A program made the translations under genes and the position numbers. Under the pieces are notes generated by a model. That model was not told the origin of the DNA and made no database searches. It was given only the letters and a program-made list of their open reading frames with translations. Positions 37,801-52,800 of a stretch of DNA of 64,000 bases are shown one piece after another. Where the stretch lies: the NCBI GenBank assembly GCA_038030265.1, contig CM075942.1:53348751-53412750 (forward strand), given 5' to 3'. Every line of letters starts with the position of its first letter. The stretch's first letter is position 1. The stretch is from Corythucha ciliata (taxonomy: Eukaryota > Arthropoda > Insecta > Hemiptera > Tingidae).

Positions 37801-40800
37801 TCGACGTATCCATGGTGACAACGCCGGGCCTACATTAAAAGAGGGGGCTTTAGTTTACAGTTGCTTCAAGGGGGTGGTGGTTTCACCGTGAGGGGGCGGA
37901 GTTGAGTGGCGGCGGCGACATGGTGAGTGCGATTGAGAATCGATTTCAAACTCAGGCATCAAGCCTATATGCTCCTCCGGAGGGAAAAACAGTGCTCGAT
38001 CCTCTCTACATATATTTGAGTGGATCTTTTAAGCCAAGCACCCCCTCACCCCTCCACCATTTCATATTGGCATCCTAAAATACAAAGTTTATCCCAAAAA
38101 GTTCCGAAGACAAAGTCTTAAAGCACGAGGATATAAAGGTGTGGGGATCGTTAGCTCGGCATGAGTTAATGGCTCGAAAGTGCATTCTATTTCTTAATTG
38201 ACAGCTATCTAATTGCAAAACTATAGAGGCTATTGGCTCTCTCTCCCTCTTCTTGAAAGCCAAACCACTTTGTTCGTAATTAATTATCTCGGGAAGAAGG
38301 AGATGAGAGTTTTAAAAGACTTTTGGAGTAGGTTTGTAAGGAGACTAATGGGTGGGGGTTTTAAGTCCGTTTGCTCCATTAAAAGCTAAGAACAGCGGTC
38401 ATTGGAATTAAAGTTTTTAAAGGTGTTGAGGCGAAATCCTTGAAATTCCAGTATTATTCCAGTATTATTATTATTATTTTTAAATCCATTCATGGAAAAA
38501 TCCCTCCACTTTTATATATATAAAGCTCCCCTTATAACGTCATTATGGCATTCAACCGTATTGAGTAGCATTCAAACGGGATATCTCAGGATGTATAAGT
38601 TCCTTGAAAGCGATCCTCCTCTCCTCCTTTCTACCAACCTCATCATCAAAACCCACATCCTCTTCATTGACCGCGAAGCCGATGGAACACGGAATACTGA
38701 GGTGGGGGGGGGGCAAGGTGGTTTGTTCCATGACCAAAGCTCGTAAGTCAAACCGTATATACCCCACTGTAAGCAGATGGTTGACAAAAACACGCTCAAA
38801 GTCGCCATTTGTCTCTCCGATTAATGACTACAAACATGGTTTATGGATGGACAAAAGGAATGGTTTATCGCGGGCTATATCTGTCCCCCCCCCCCAGCAC
38901 CGTCACTGCAGCCCACCCCGTCACCCACCCTGCGTGTATTACTAAAAGGGCCTCCTTCAAACGTAAATACCGGGGCAGCTACCGCTTAGTGTCGGCCATT
39001 TTTTCTCTTCTGCTTCTTCTCTCATTAAGAGCAAAGTGCGTGTGCGATGGGTTGTTTCTCGTGCCGTATATCTCATAAGGGGGGGGGGGCTGTAATTTTG
39101 AGCTCGTTTGTTATTATAATTTTGTCGTTTCCTGCATTATTTGTATACCCACAAATTATTATTATTTTTTTTTTTTCAAAACGTACTTCGACTATCGTGG
39201 CGATTTAAAAAAATAAAATAAAATCTCGTATTAAATTATGAAATTTCAAAATATCAACGAACTCAACAAGATCTCTTTGATAGTTCGTATTACATCAAAA
39301 GCCTAAAAACTACCGGAAGAGTTTAAAGCCTAATTACGAGAGAATGCCGTGATGCCCCGGAGGTCTCCATGTCATTAATGTACGCCCTCGGATTCTCATT
39401 ATACACCCCCCCCCCACACACACACACCACTGTTTCTTCATTAAAGGCCTTGGGAGTAGCCACCTGGATGGCTTTGCAGCTGATCCATTAAATTAAAAAA
39501 GAAAAAGAAATAAATATAAATTTAAGCCCGTTTTTCCTCTATCTTTCTCATTGAACTGATTCTTTTGAAGTATCTTTATGGTGTTGATTAAAGGAATAGG
39601 AATTTTACGAGGTCGAAAGAGCTTTTTATTTTTTATTTTTCTTCTTTGGAATAAAATAATGCAACAATGTTGCAAATAATGCAAGCGTTGCCGATTTGCA
39701 TTTTAAATAAGGAAGGCGTCTCGGGTATGTGTTTTACATGCCAACGGAGAAAAATCCGTTGCCCTCAAACAGACTTTTTTTATTACCTACTCGTTTTAGT
39801 CATCGCGATCCTGCAGCTATGGCTTCAAAACTGGGATGGTATGGATCATGTCCTTGAAAACGTTGGAGCCTGTAAAATAACCGATTTTGGGCGTTATGAA
39901 TTTGAAAATTATGACTAATTTTCGATCAGGCAAGGTGATGAAGGGGTTTTCCACTATGACTGCATTGTCAGGGGGCCACACACGTGTACCTTTGCTGTGG
40001 TTGCCCGTTGGATGTGGGTGGGCCTTTGCTGAGGGGCCTTGATGTGGTGGTTGTTTTGATGGTTGTGGTTTGACCTTAGCTGTGGTTAGACCTTTGCTGT
40101 GGAAAGACACAACAATAACTAGGTGAATGGCGTGACGTCAAAAATCCGAATTGAAGAAGTTGTCGCAGGCATAAAATGCTCCACGTACCAGGAGCGCCTG
40201 AACAGCGTGTTTGAAGAAAGGATAAAATCTCTTTAATATCGGTGGCCAAATGATGAAATCAGGTCGGGTTGGACTTGCTCAGTGATACGGCCCTGTTTGA
40301 AGCCCAGCCCGAACACTGAGCTGGGCCAGAATAGCCCGCTTTTCCAACTTAACTAATAAATAAATTATTTACATGTATGTAAATACTTCGGGCCTCTTAT
40401 AGTGCTTTTCAGTAACTATGCTTTAATTAACGTAGCGCTCATGATGAAAGTATTTGTTTTAATTCGAAGAAACTTGAATGCAAATTATTGAATCAAGAAA
40501 TTTGTAGCAGTAGACCCGGTGCACACTTGTGGCAAATGTAATCTAGTTACAGCGTCACTTGTAAGCTAGATACCAAGAGCTACATTGATACGAATGGAGC
40601 AGTGCACACGGGAAATGGCTAGGTATCTGCGTTGACGCGGAATCTTGCGTCCCTCGAAGAAGTTATCTGGTCTCTGCGGGAAGCCGCTTCCTATCTCTGC
40701 CGCGGGATACCTAGTGGTACATTGAATTCTATAGAGCAGTGCACACTTGACGCTTGATTCCGCGTCTTATCTTCATTTTTTAAAGAGTTTCGTCCAGATT

Positions 40801-43800
40801 TTCTTCATTCTTTATTCAAAACCTTGTTTAAACAAGTTTTTTTTTACATATTATTTATTATATTATATTATTTAGTTCCGGAGTTTTGATTAGCGAGGGA
40901 TCGTATTGACATGCGGAAATAATTGAAAATTTTGAACTCATCTTCTCTAAGATCGATCATGCAAGTAGTAAAAGCCCTCTTAACATGACTATCCACGATA
41001 GAAATAAATCCATTACTTTTTTTTACACTCGTTTTCGCGATTGTAATAGGTACCTTACTATACTTATTCTATGTAGTAAATAAGAAAAAACTATTTTCTT
41101 TTTAACAATCTCAGAACGAGCGCGATCCATTTTCTATTAACGCCAAAGAGAGACTGAAGATTTGATGGTGTTGGCTAAGTGACGCGGAATCTCGCTTACA
41201 AGTCTGCATCGAAGGAGCTAGGAAGCGGCGTTAAAGTGACGCGGAATCGAGATTACTTTTGCCGCAAGTGTGCACCGAGCCGTAGGTGCCTATACGCATC
41301 ACCATACCCACCTCACCAACACCACCATGGTGCACTCATTCATCTCTCCATCTGTTGTATTATGCAATCCTCCTGACCCAACTACCACTGCGGGCAAGAT
41401 CCTCTAGTTATATTTAACCTCTACGGTCAAAGTTGAAGTTGGTGCATACAAACTTGCACCCCTCCCCTTCCCACACGCATTTTTGCATTTGTTTTCTGCA
41501 GGCCATGGTTTTCACTTTTAGCACCGAAAAAATAAAATGAATATCCCGCGAAAATGTCAGCCTGGCGATGAGCATAAGTGGATCCATAGGGTGGGGAGAA
41601 TTAAACCACTCTCACCACACCAATTGATATAGTGAAAATGTTCCCAAAAATAAGGATAGTGAGGGGGCTTGTTGTGGGGGTTCGCTGATATAGATGAGAA
41701 GTTTCATCACCTCCCCTCCCCGGATGTCCCTGATCTACCCTTGAGGAAGAGTGAGGTTTATCAATTACAATTTTGAATTATTTAGGTTGCTCAATGCACT
41801 TCAATCACGAATTATATTGATATAGCTTTTAGTAATGACATTAAAGCACGTAATGCATGTTCGAGCCGGAAACAAGCGAGACACAACACGTTGTGTCCGG
41901 CTCGTGCATGTATACGGGATTTTAAGCTGTTGCGGTTTCGTTACAAGCGCCAACACGTCGTACCGCGGCCTGTTTTTCTGACGATCGCAAAGGAATTAGT
42001 CCGTCAGGTTGGTACGTGTTCGTGTCATTTTCGTTCGTGGTCCGTATAGAGTGTCCGCCGAATTTATTTTCGTATTTTTGCCCTCTCAAACTCTCTAAAC
42101 TGCACAATCCAAACGATGCACCTTTTTAAAGTAAGCCTGGACCCGAAAAGGCCCTTGTGGTATCGACGAGTGCGATGGCCGGTTGGTGGAGGGGGGTATT
42201 GACAATCCGGCCTGTCTTCATCGCAGTACAGCGTAAGAACCACAATTTATCACTATGCAGCTGTGGACGTCCTAGAAGTTTGGTACTGCCGACTTGAAGT
42301 TCGGAGGTCTACAAACCCACTCCTCCCTCCACCACCAACAAAACAGCAACCCCTTTCTTGAGTTCTATAAGTGGCCTCAGGTAGGGGTGTGTTGTGGGAG
42401 GGTTTCCGACTTGGCGTAATTTTTCTTTTCGAGTTCCCAAAGTATAGGTTTGTACACGTTTTAACGGGTAATTTCCCTCGGGAGCCCCCCCCCTCCATCC
42501 CATGCACAACTCCTGAGTGAATTATTTAAAATTAGCCAAGCAATAAAGCGACTGGAAACTTTTCCTTATACGTAGGTACGTACAAGTATAATAATGAGCG
42601 TGGAAAGGGAGAGTGTTTCAAGAGATGAAACGTCTTTTAGTGTGGGGGTGTGAGAAAGCGAAAAAGGGGGCGGATCCGCGGAGGCCTGGGTGCCCGCCGC
42701 GTCGTACTCTCCTTTGTATGTGTGCGCTACTAACTTACCACTTAGCAAACTCCTCAACTCAGCTTCAAACATAACTTGTAGTTCCATTATCTAACGCGAA
42801 ACAATGTTAATCGAGATTCTGAATATTTGGAATTTCTGCCCCGGTTCATTTCTCAAGAAAGCCCCTCCCCCCCCCATCCCATGAAAAGTTCACAATATTA
42901 TTAATCTCCTCATCATACTCACCTTTTAAACACTCCCCGACCGCATGACCAAACATAATTTAATTACAGTGACAACTCTTTTCTCTCTCCCTATTTTTAC
43001 ACGAGTTTAATGTTCGGGCATAATCATAATCAAATTGAGCAAAAACCAGTAAAACGACTACTATAAGACGATTTTTAAGACTCTTGTCTCCATTAAAATA
43101 GCGTGTTAACTATAATTAATTGATCGTTATAATAAAAAAATAAACGTCGAGCCTTTTTACTACATAATTGCGGCTCGAATGGAACAAAACTACGTTGTTA
43201 TTGATTCCGCTTGATTGATCAATCTTTGCTTTAAAAAAAATATAGCTAATTAATTTTTTCTGTGAGGTAAACTGAGGGGGGAGGACGAGGGACGTAATTT
43301 TGTTGTAAAACGATTCCAAAAGCTTTAGTTTTAAACGATGAGATAAAGCTATTTAAGGGACATGCGGTTTAAAGGAAAGAAGACAAAAGTTTAATTTGCG
43401 CGAAAACTCCCATAACGGTGAAAAGGAAATAACCTTACTCCCCACAACCGCTCTGCTTGTGTTACTTCTTTCTTTCCGTGGATGGGGCTTAAATTTATTC
43501 CAACTACCCACTTCTCCACCCCCCGCCGAGTCCGTTTTTTTTTTAATGATCTCGGTCGCTCCTGAATTACGCCATATTGGCTGGCTTTCTAGCGAATCTA
43601 ATGGCTCAGATATCTTTCTCTTCCTCCTTCATTTACTCCTCTAATGCTCGGGTAATATAACACTCTTTACAATGGTATTATCTCTCGGGGGTCCTAAGTA
43701 TTTCTTTTTTAACGAAATGACGTTAGAACGGAGAGGCTTTTTTTATTTAATTAAATCCATCGTTTTTTTGAGATAATCTTTCGCCTTTTATAAACGCTTC

Positions 43801-46800
43801 TCTTTTGTTTTTTTTATTTTAGCTACGGCGCTGGGTATGACCTGGCAGCGCGGCGAAAGAACGCTACCAGGGAATCGACGGCAACGCTCAAGGCGTGGCT
43901 CAACGAGCACAAGAAAAACCCGTACCCGACGAAAGGGGAGAAAATCATGTTGGCCATTATAACGAAAATGACGCTAACTCAAGTGTCAACGTGGTTTGCA
44001 AACGCGAGGCGACGCCTGAAAAAAGAGAATAAAATGACTTGGGAACCGAAAAATAAGACGGACGACGACGACGACGCCGTACTGTCCGATTGTGATGACA
44101 AAGACAAGGATGACTGCGACGACGACACGAATAAAATGAAAGATCACCACCGTATGGGTGAGTTTTGTTCTATACGAATTTTTTCAGCTTAAATGTATAG
44201 GCACAACTAAATTGTAATTTTGGTCACTGATGAGAGGGTAACGACCTCCCTCACACTCCCCGTTCACAACACACACAAAAAGTTGAAAAAGTTGGTAATT
44301 TATTCGTTTCAAGAAATTCAGAGTAGTTTTTTTTGTGGGTCCCGTTCATTATTTTTATTTCCAGACCAGAGTTATATATATGTAAACATATATATACACC
44401 CTTCATTGAATGTTTTCGAGGGAGAGACAGAATCCTTCAACCCACGCACCACGCTGGGATTTCTCTCTTTCCATCATTCCTTTATTTCTATCTCTCTCAC
44501 ACTGTGTGTTTTTTATTTAAAAAAAAAAAAGTCAACCGGTGGTTCCTGAATGAGCTGGCAGGCCACACTAGACACCCCCTCCCACCGCATCATCCTTTTC
44601 ACAGGAAAAACAAGAATTGAGAGGAGAAAAAAGAAGAGAGAATTGTCGACGACTGATTTATCGGCCTCGAAAGATATTCCCATAAATGCCATCAAGTTTA
44701 TTGATCACCCCCCTCCTTAAAACACTCCATTCACAATCACTGCATGAGGACTTTCAAGTTTTTATACAGGAGGAGGAAAAAAAAAAAAAAAAACAGTTCT
44801 TGGTTGGCGGTGAGGAGGGAGGGTGATGACATAGACGATCAGATTAGGATAGGGGTAGGAAAGAAAAACGAAGGAATATTGCCCATTTATCGTGACCCCT
44901 CCGTACCCCGCTCAGACTATCAGAACAGGACAACACACCCCCTTGACCGAAGAATCATCGTTCTCCCACACTTAAAACGACACTGTAGTAAACGAGGGTT
45001 TTCTCCTTCCTTTTGTGTATAGCGAGTCCATCCTTTTTAAGTGCGGGTTACACGGTCAGGCGCCTTGCTTCCGGTGCCCCCCCCCCCCACCAACAAAAAC
45101 AGACATGAAACAAGAAGCCTTCGAACGTATGAAAAGAGATGGACTTATAACAAATCGGATTGGAAAATTTAACACAAATGAGGGGGATCGATTTTAAAAA
45201 TTAATGGTTTTTGAGGAGAAGAGGGAGTCCTTTCCCAACATTGGCACCATCCGTCGACTTTAATGCGGGTTACATCGTGTTCGAGTACCTAATATATGTG
45301 TCTATTTTTAGTTCATCTTCTTCTCCTCCTCTCCCAATTGACTCTCAAAAACGGCTAAACCGTGGTCAAAAACACCGCGGCCACGCGGAAGGACAATCCG
45401 TTCAACACCTTGACGGGTTATATCGGCTCTACTAATATCATTTCCACGGATTTCGTTCCTTCAAAACATTAATTTCGTCATTTTTTGTTCTTTTTATTCC
45501 ACTTTAGCAGAATTTTTCTCATTTAAAACCAAATGTCAAGCAAATTGCGCCTTCAAACCCTTTCATGGATTTTCGCTCACCTATAAATACACAAGTTTTG
45601 TATAGGGTTGCTATGGGTTGGCTCTTTCAAACAGGCTGCTTTTCGCTCTTTCGGAGTCCAAATTTTGCAATTCGGGCTCTTCTCAAATCCGATTACCCGG
45701 GGTTTCGCTCTTTCTGTAAACCAAATTCCGCGGGGGAGACTCTTTCTGAAAATCGATTTAGTGGATTGCATACTAGGAAAAACCAGTTCAATAGACTTTG
45801 CTTCTCTAATATCATTCCCCTTGGTTTGGCTCTTCCGGAGCCTTTGGCATCTTTTTCGCTCCATCGAAAACCAAATTTTGTGAGTTTGGCTCTTTAACAT
45901 TCTATAATTTCTGGGATGTTTGTTCTCTTTCAATCGAAAGAGACAGGTTGTGAACATTTAAATTCGGGAACTGAATATTTGGCTGAGAATCCGCGGAATC
46001 TGAGAAACGAACTGCTTAAAAACTGATAATGGAGTCAATATTATACTTACGTGAATAACAATTTAACCAAAAATGAATCACGATTCACCAAAATCCAAGC
46101 CTCCTGCATACAAAACTTGGAAATCGGCCGGTAAAATTGTCTTAAGCTTACTTTTCAGGCTCGAAACGAGCTAGAATTTATTGTTGAATGTTAAGGAATT
46201 ACGTAGGCTATACACTATTTCCAAAACCAAATTTCTTGGATTTCTGGAAAGTTCAATTTCACGGGGTTAGCTCATTCAGAAAACAAATTTCTCTGGTTTG
46301 GCCCTTACTACAACACATTTTTTGTGGATTTGCCACCTTCAAACCGTCATAAAACTGAATTCAATATTGTGAAAAAGCAATTTCACGAGGATGGCTCATA
46401 TCTGTTAAAAAAAATCTAGTGACTTTGGGCCGTATTCAGAAACCCAACTTTACGAACCCTTTACTTAAGGAGTTGAAAAATGTGATGGTTTATAAAAATG
46501 TGTCATCTGTTTCGAAGCGCTTAAAGGAGACGTAAAGGTTAGGGTTTGTTTCTGAATACGGCCCTTTGACTTTTCCACAAAACCATAAAAAAGCTTCAAT
46601 CTAATCCACAGTTTATATCTCTAACCACAGCGAAGTTTCCACCACAAAAAACTCTTACCAATATAGCTACCACAGAAAACACCACCCGTGAATATTAATC
46701 TCCAACCATGAAGAAGAGCAAGCCACAGCGAAGCGCTCCTGCCACAGTAAAGCTTCAACCATCGTAAAGCGTTCCTTTTTTTTCATTTTCTTGTCTTTCT

Positions 46801-49800
46801 TTTCATTGATTTCCGAAATCCGGGCCCTCGTAGAAGGCCAGGCCCAGGGGTAACGGACCCATAGTGCCCCCTCGCCCCCTCCCACTTGTCAGGCCTGACC
46901 ATCCTGCCTTCTGTTGTGGTTGGATAGCGCTATATTGTTAGACCATTATGAAGGAGGGCCGGGGGGACTACTCTGTGACTCGAAAACGTGAATTTCTCAC
47001 AAGTATAATACTTATATGCAGGGGTTTCCAAGAGCCGTCGATCGACTTTAACGGCCTGCATTGTGTTTAATACCTTATTATTTGTGTTTATTTTAATTTT
47101 TACTCTGTTTCACCCCTCACCACCGTAGAAATTACCGCCTTAAAAAACGCTAGGGGTGGGAGTCCATGGAATGAGCACACCGTTGTAAGTCGCATGATAA
47201 AATGTAATAAAGAACGAAAAAATAGACAATAGTGGCGGGGGAAGGTGAATGAAATTCTCCCTTTTTCGTATTATCTTTAGCATCTTTTCTATTCTTCTCA
47301 TTACCTCGTTTTATGTGTTTTTATTCCCCTCCTGGAGGTCCTACGATATGATAGGGCGGAGGGGGTTGGAAGGGCATATCGAGACTTGAGAACAATTAAT
47401 CTGTCAGGGGATTCGTTGTTTTATTTGTATCCCCATTGTCACTGCCGAAAAGGATGTAATAAAATTCTCGACGCGCTCCAAGGTCTATCTCCGCGAGGGG
47501 ACAAAGTGTAACGAAATGACGAGCAAACGTGAGCCCTGTTAATGGTTTTTGTCGTAAAACGTTGTTTTTGGTGGAACGCGGAGCGTAAAAATTAAAAGAA
47601 ATTAAACATAAACAAAAGAAAGAACGTTGAGGAAAAACACAACCGAAAAAATCTCCAAAGCCAAAAGCATTCTTATGTGCTTCGGAAGATTGGAAGAACA
47701 TGCAGTTGCCATTGCGATGGAACGCAGGGCATCAGGGCCCATACGGATGGCCATATGGATTCGATAGGAGGCGTTTTAATTACTCCAAGGTGTCCCTTCT
47801 CCCCGTCGTAACTGAGAGGTGAGGTAGAAAAAAAGGTCGAAAAGAGCCTGTAGTCGTGTCCACGGGGCGTGACAATTGGTAAACATGACAGAATGCTCTG
47901 CGGATGCTTGGACACAACGCGATTTTGGTTTCAAGCGAGCTAAAACCAGTTAAAATATTTTTGGGAAAAGTCAAACTCGCGAAATTGGGGCTTATGCAGA
48001 GTCGGACGGATCATAATCAACAATACGCACCCGTGTTTTTTTGTTTTTTTTAGACCCACAAAAATCTTATTTTTTATTGAAAAAAAAAAAAACAAAAAAA
48101 AAACTACAAATATAGCGCATGCGAAAAGCTGTATCCGTAGGAGCCTACATTGTCTGTCTTCCCTCGTCGAGGTGTGTAATGCCCCTCAGAGTAATTTGCT
48201 GTGCTTATTTTTGTGTTTTAATGGCTAATGCACAATTTAAAAACACAATTAGGAGGGACGATTTTTAAAAAAACAACAAAAGACCTATGTTCGGACCGGC
48301 GCGGGCGGAATGAACCTCATATAGCCCGCTCAAGGGTCTCCCAGCGGGCGAATTTCGAGTCTTTACGCCAGTCTGTACAAAAAATGTTTTTAAGGAGCGA
48401 AATCCGATAGATTCGGGTTTTTTGAGTGAGCTAGCCCTGTGAAAATGGGGTTTCAAAGTGCAAAATCGATGAAATTAATTTTTGATGAAGTCAAACAAAT
48501 ATTTATATATTATTTATATATATAATAAAAATCCGCCAAATTAATTAATTGATGAGCCAAACCCACAAAAACTGTTTTTCATCAAGCGAAAAATCGCGAA
48601 ATGTGTGTTTTTGCCGCAGCTTTGATCCTGGATTTTTTCCACAATTTCAAGATCAACCCCCTCCCCACCACTACACCGCCACCCAAGTGCATTGTGAAAT
48701 GACGCGTCATGTCATGTCGTGAATTCCATTTTACTTGCGTAATATCCCAACATGTTTTTCAAAAACTAAACAATTGCCGTCGGGAGACGCCAACAGTTTT
48801 TTTTTTTTTTAATTGCCTCATTACAAACGTCGTATTAAATTACACGAAAAACAATCCTTTTATATTGACCGATGATGATGGGGTGGGGGGATAATCTTCG
48901 TGCAGCGGTTGTCACATTTTAAATGCGGCCTTACTAATACACACATAGGGAGAGTAATTTCACTCTGTAAATACCTAACTCTAATTGATACGTTCAACCT
49001 TGCTATTTACAATTTTGTAGCAACCACTTTATTTCCTGCAGCTCTTCACGTTATGACGGGGAGGGTGGGAGTGGGATAGTGCGAAGGGGAGGTGACCAAT
49101 TTAAGTGAAGAAAATACGTTCGTTTTATTATAAAGAATCCACAATTGTTCGAGCGCACTAAAAACATTAATAAAAGGTGGAAACCAGGGACAATTGAAAA
49201 CTGTGGACACAATTTCCAAGTGGGCAAGGCAAACTAATACATTTTCATTCCTCTCTCCCACTCCCACGTCCCATACCCCTGGATCCTTTCTCTTCCACAC
49301 ACTAGTTGATCGCCCTAGTACTGCGTTCTCCCCTTTTTCACATTGTGCTACCAGCCTGTGAGCCCTTCCCCCCCACCCTCTCGTTCGCTCTCTTGAGGTA
49401 ATGGAACTCCTCATTGTCCCATTCCATGGTTTATTCGACTTGGTGAACTAAATAATTGTCTTTTAGTGGTTGGGGGAAAAAAAAGGTGTTTCACGGTGTG
49501 TGGAGGAATGGTTGAAAAACAAAATAAAAAGGTTGAGAACTTGGAGAAGCTTAGTGCTCCGGTTTGTTGGGAGAGGGGGGGTAGGTTAGTAAATAAAATT
49601 CAACTTGATAGCTTACTGCCTCGTTAAATCTCGGGCAACATTTCTAGAATACATTTTTGTTTTTTTTTGTTTTGCGTTTTCAAGGGTCTAAAACGATGAA
49701 GACCCGGTGTTGTGAGGACGGAGGGGGGGAGTTAAATACGTTGCATTTAAAAGGACATTAAGACTGTCGATCTTATAATGGGAAAAATATAGCTCTTAGG

Positions 49801-52800
49801 TGACTGAGTCAACAGGGGGTATAAAGGGTCCACTCCCTTAAAACCCCCCATCCAGCCACTTCTAAACTATCCAGTCGTTAGTCTGAGGCTTTTTCGCTAA
49901 GAGGAAGAAAAAGAGAACGAGCCTGAGAGAGTGTCAATATCAATAAGTGGAAGGGAAAAAGAATCTCCCCCCTCCCACCCATGCCACAAAGTCCCCAAGT
50001 TTTAATCCACCCCTCAATTACCATCGGAAAGCTATATCGATGTTACGAGGGGAGGGGGGTAGAGAAGAGGGCAGCTGTTAATGAAATCATTCCTCCCCTC
50101 CACCCCCTCCCATTTGGATCATCTGGGGCCTCATAATCAGAAAAGAGGTTGTGATGGGTGTGAGGGGAAGAGCAACAGACTTTAAGCTGATGGAACCTTT
50201 TATCCAACTCCCTTCGTCCTACCACTCACCCTATTGACAACCCTCTTCGACTTTTATTTTTTTTGGTTTTTATCTTTGATAGTCAGTGACTATTTGCATT
50301 GGTGCGCGTGGCGTTGATTGATATTAGAGTTCAAACAATTTTTGTTTAGGATTTTTCTGTGATTATTTAAGAGTCCATTAAAATGGCCTGCGCTTAGTTA
50401 ATTAAAGAAAATAGAAAGGCAGCGGACTGTAAATTATTAAATTAATTTAAAAAAGTTGTGTCTAACATTAGATAAGAGCAACATTTTAAGGGTTTTTAAT
50501 CTTAAGATCTGACTGGATTTACAGATTCAGTGCTTCAGGTGAAGGCCGAACACAGGCTGAAAGAGCTGGAAGACTCGGATGAAATGTCTGACGAGAGCAA
50601 GAGCGCCCACGGTGACATGAGCCATCACCACCACATGCTCGGACCACCCTCCCATCATATGATGCTCAAAGACGAACTGGGCAAAGAGTGCGGCATCCCC
50701 GTGCCGGCGACAAAACCCAAAATTTGGTCTCTCGCCGATACGGCAGCGTGTAAAACGCCACCACCCTCCGTTCATTCTGGCGGTGGTGGCTGGGGACCAC
50801 CGTCGTATCGACCACCGCCACAACATCATCACCACCATCCCGCGTCTTCGGCGGCGTCGTCGATCGGCGGTGGTAATGTTGTCGGTGGCATCGGTGCGGC
50901 GGCAGGAGGTGGAGGTGGTGGCTACGGAGGATATTTCGGTGGCTACCCCGAGGTACAGACGGACACACCGCCGCAGACACCGCCTAATATGAAGCTTCCA
51001 ACGTATCAGGGTCCACCACCGCAGGGGTACCAGGTCCCACCGGGTTATTATCCGACGACGAGGCAGGAGCACAGTCCCGTTCAACCACCGTCGTCGCATC
51101 ATCAGTCCAATAGCGAAGAGACAGCGTTCAAACCATTTTATAAAAGGTAACTTGACGGTTTCAGTCAACTGCTGGTTTAAAAGAATAATATTCGTATACC
51201 TCTAACGCTCCCTACACGACTCCTTTCCTTTGAAATCCTTTGATATAATTGGCTTCTGGCGGTCTTCCCGAATGCTCAAGAGGACAGCACTGTGTCCCTA
51301 CCCAATATTCCAGCACCTGTCCATTCCCCGTTGAGAAAGAGGCGTTTTCCTGATTTTTGACCCTCTAAAATTGTACTTTTCTCCCAAGTTTTATGCCCCA
51401 GAAACGTAGTAATTAGGTCTATTCGTTTGTCGTCCCGGACTACTCCGAGCAGCATGAAATTTTGTAACCTCGCGGGTTATCATGTGAAATAACGCGAAAA
51501 AATAATGGAAGGTTAGTACTTTCAGTGCTAATAGCACAGCTCCGGACGACAAACGAATAGACCTATTAGTTCGCATGCTCACCCCTCCCTCTTTTAATTG
51601 CGTAGCCTCGCTCTACTTTTGTATAATTCAATTCAAAATTATTGCAGTAATTCGGAGGCTGGGCTTTACAACTCTCCGCAGCTAACAAGCGGTAGTTTCG
51701 TTTCGCCCGTCTAATGTTCCACCAGCAAGCACCACCACCACTACAACAACAACAATTTTTCTCCTTAGAGCCTAAAAAAAACCAACAAACACACTTCTTT
51801 TCTCTATGAGCTTTTCTTCTTAATCTTCGCTGCTGCCACCCTCTTTTTATTTTCAAAACTCAAGGTGAGTTATGTCGAAAATCTCTTTTGAAAAGAAAGA
51901 AAACTTCCAGTTTTATTTGGGAAGAGCCTCTTCCTGCCTCCACTCCTCTCTTCCTAACGTTTCCCCTTTTTCCCGAGAGAAAGACCCAGAGACTCCTCTT
52001 TTTACGTATTCTTGAAACGTGTCCCCCCCCCTCGCATCATCAAGAAGATTGGGGGAGGTGGATTGTATGGAGGACGAAAACCCTTCTAATTTTATTCCGC
52101 GGTGAAGATTCCCACCACCACTGGAGACAGATTTTCCTCGTGCGGGAGTGAATTATCACTGGCACGCAAAGCTTTTCTTCCAAGTTTCCCCGACACCTTT
52201 AAGTAACCTCGGGTTCCGTACATAAATTCACGTCGGTTGAGACATCCTCCGATTCTACCGTACGGGTCATGGGAGGGTGGGAGTGAGACAATTTATTCGC
52301 CTGTAGTGGGAAGAGTAACGGTGGAGGTTGGAGTTGTTTTTTGATGTGCTGGGCTGTGGGGGGAGGGGCTTTCCTGTATTGCAAGAACAATTAAAAACTA
52401 CGATGAGAACTTTTTTTTGAAGTGCATAGCTCAGTATAATATGATGGGTCGATCTGAAGTATCACTTCCCCCACCCCAGTCCTTAAATCAATCACAGAAC
52501 CTTTAAAGAAGTCAAACAAGATGGCCGCAACTCAAAGGAAAACTTGTATTCCCCCCCCCCACCCTTTTACTACGCCCCTTTCAACATTAGTTTACCTGAT
52601 GCGGTGAAAGAGGTGGGACAACGGCTCTTTCTTACAGGAAATTTATTTACTTTTTGATTTCCCCTCCCCATCTACCCACACCTCTTTATAACATTCCTAC
52701 GGTCTGGTTGGACTGAAATCGCCTCCCCCCACTACCCCTTCAATGTAGCACCTCAATGGTAATGGTGTGAGAAGCGGGTGGGGGGGATGTAACCTGTAAT

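Noticed and set aside
40500..41290. tRNA-like or structured RNA suggestion from GTGCACAC and GCGGAATC repeats
   Set aside because: Explained by the terminal and internal repeats of a DNA transposon; no cloverleaf or A/B box arrangement found.
50527..51168. 213-codon antisense open frame over iro exon 5
   Set aside because: It mirrors His (CAC/CAT), Gly (GGN) and Pro codons of the real exon; the product is a meaningless Arg/Trp/Met-rich string and the sense strand carries the IRO box.
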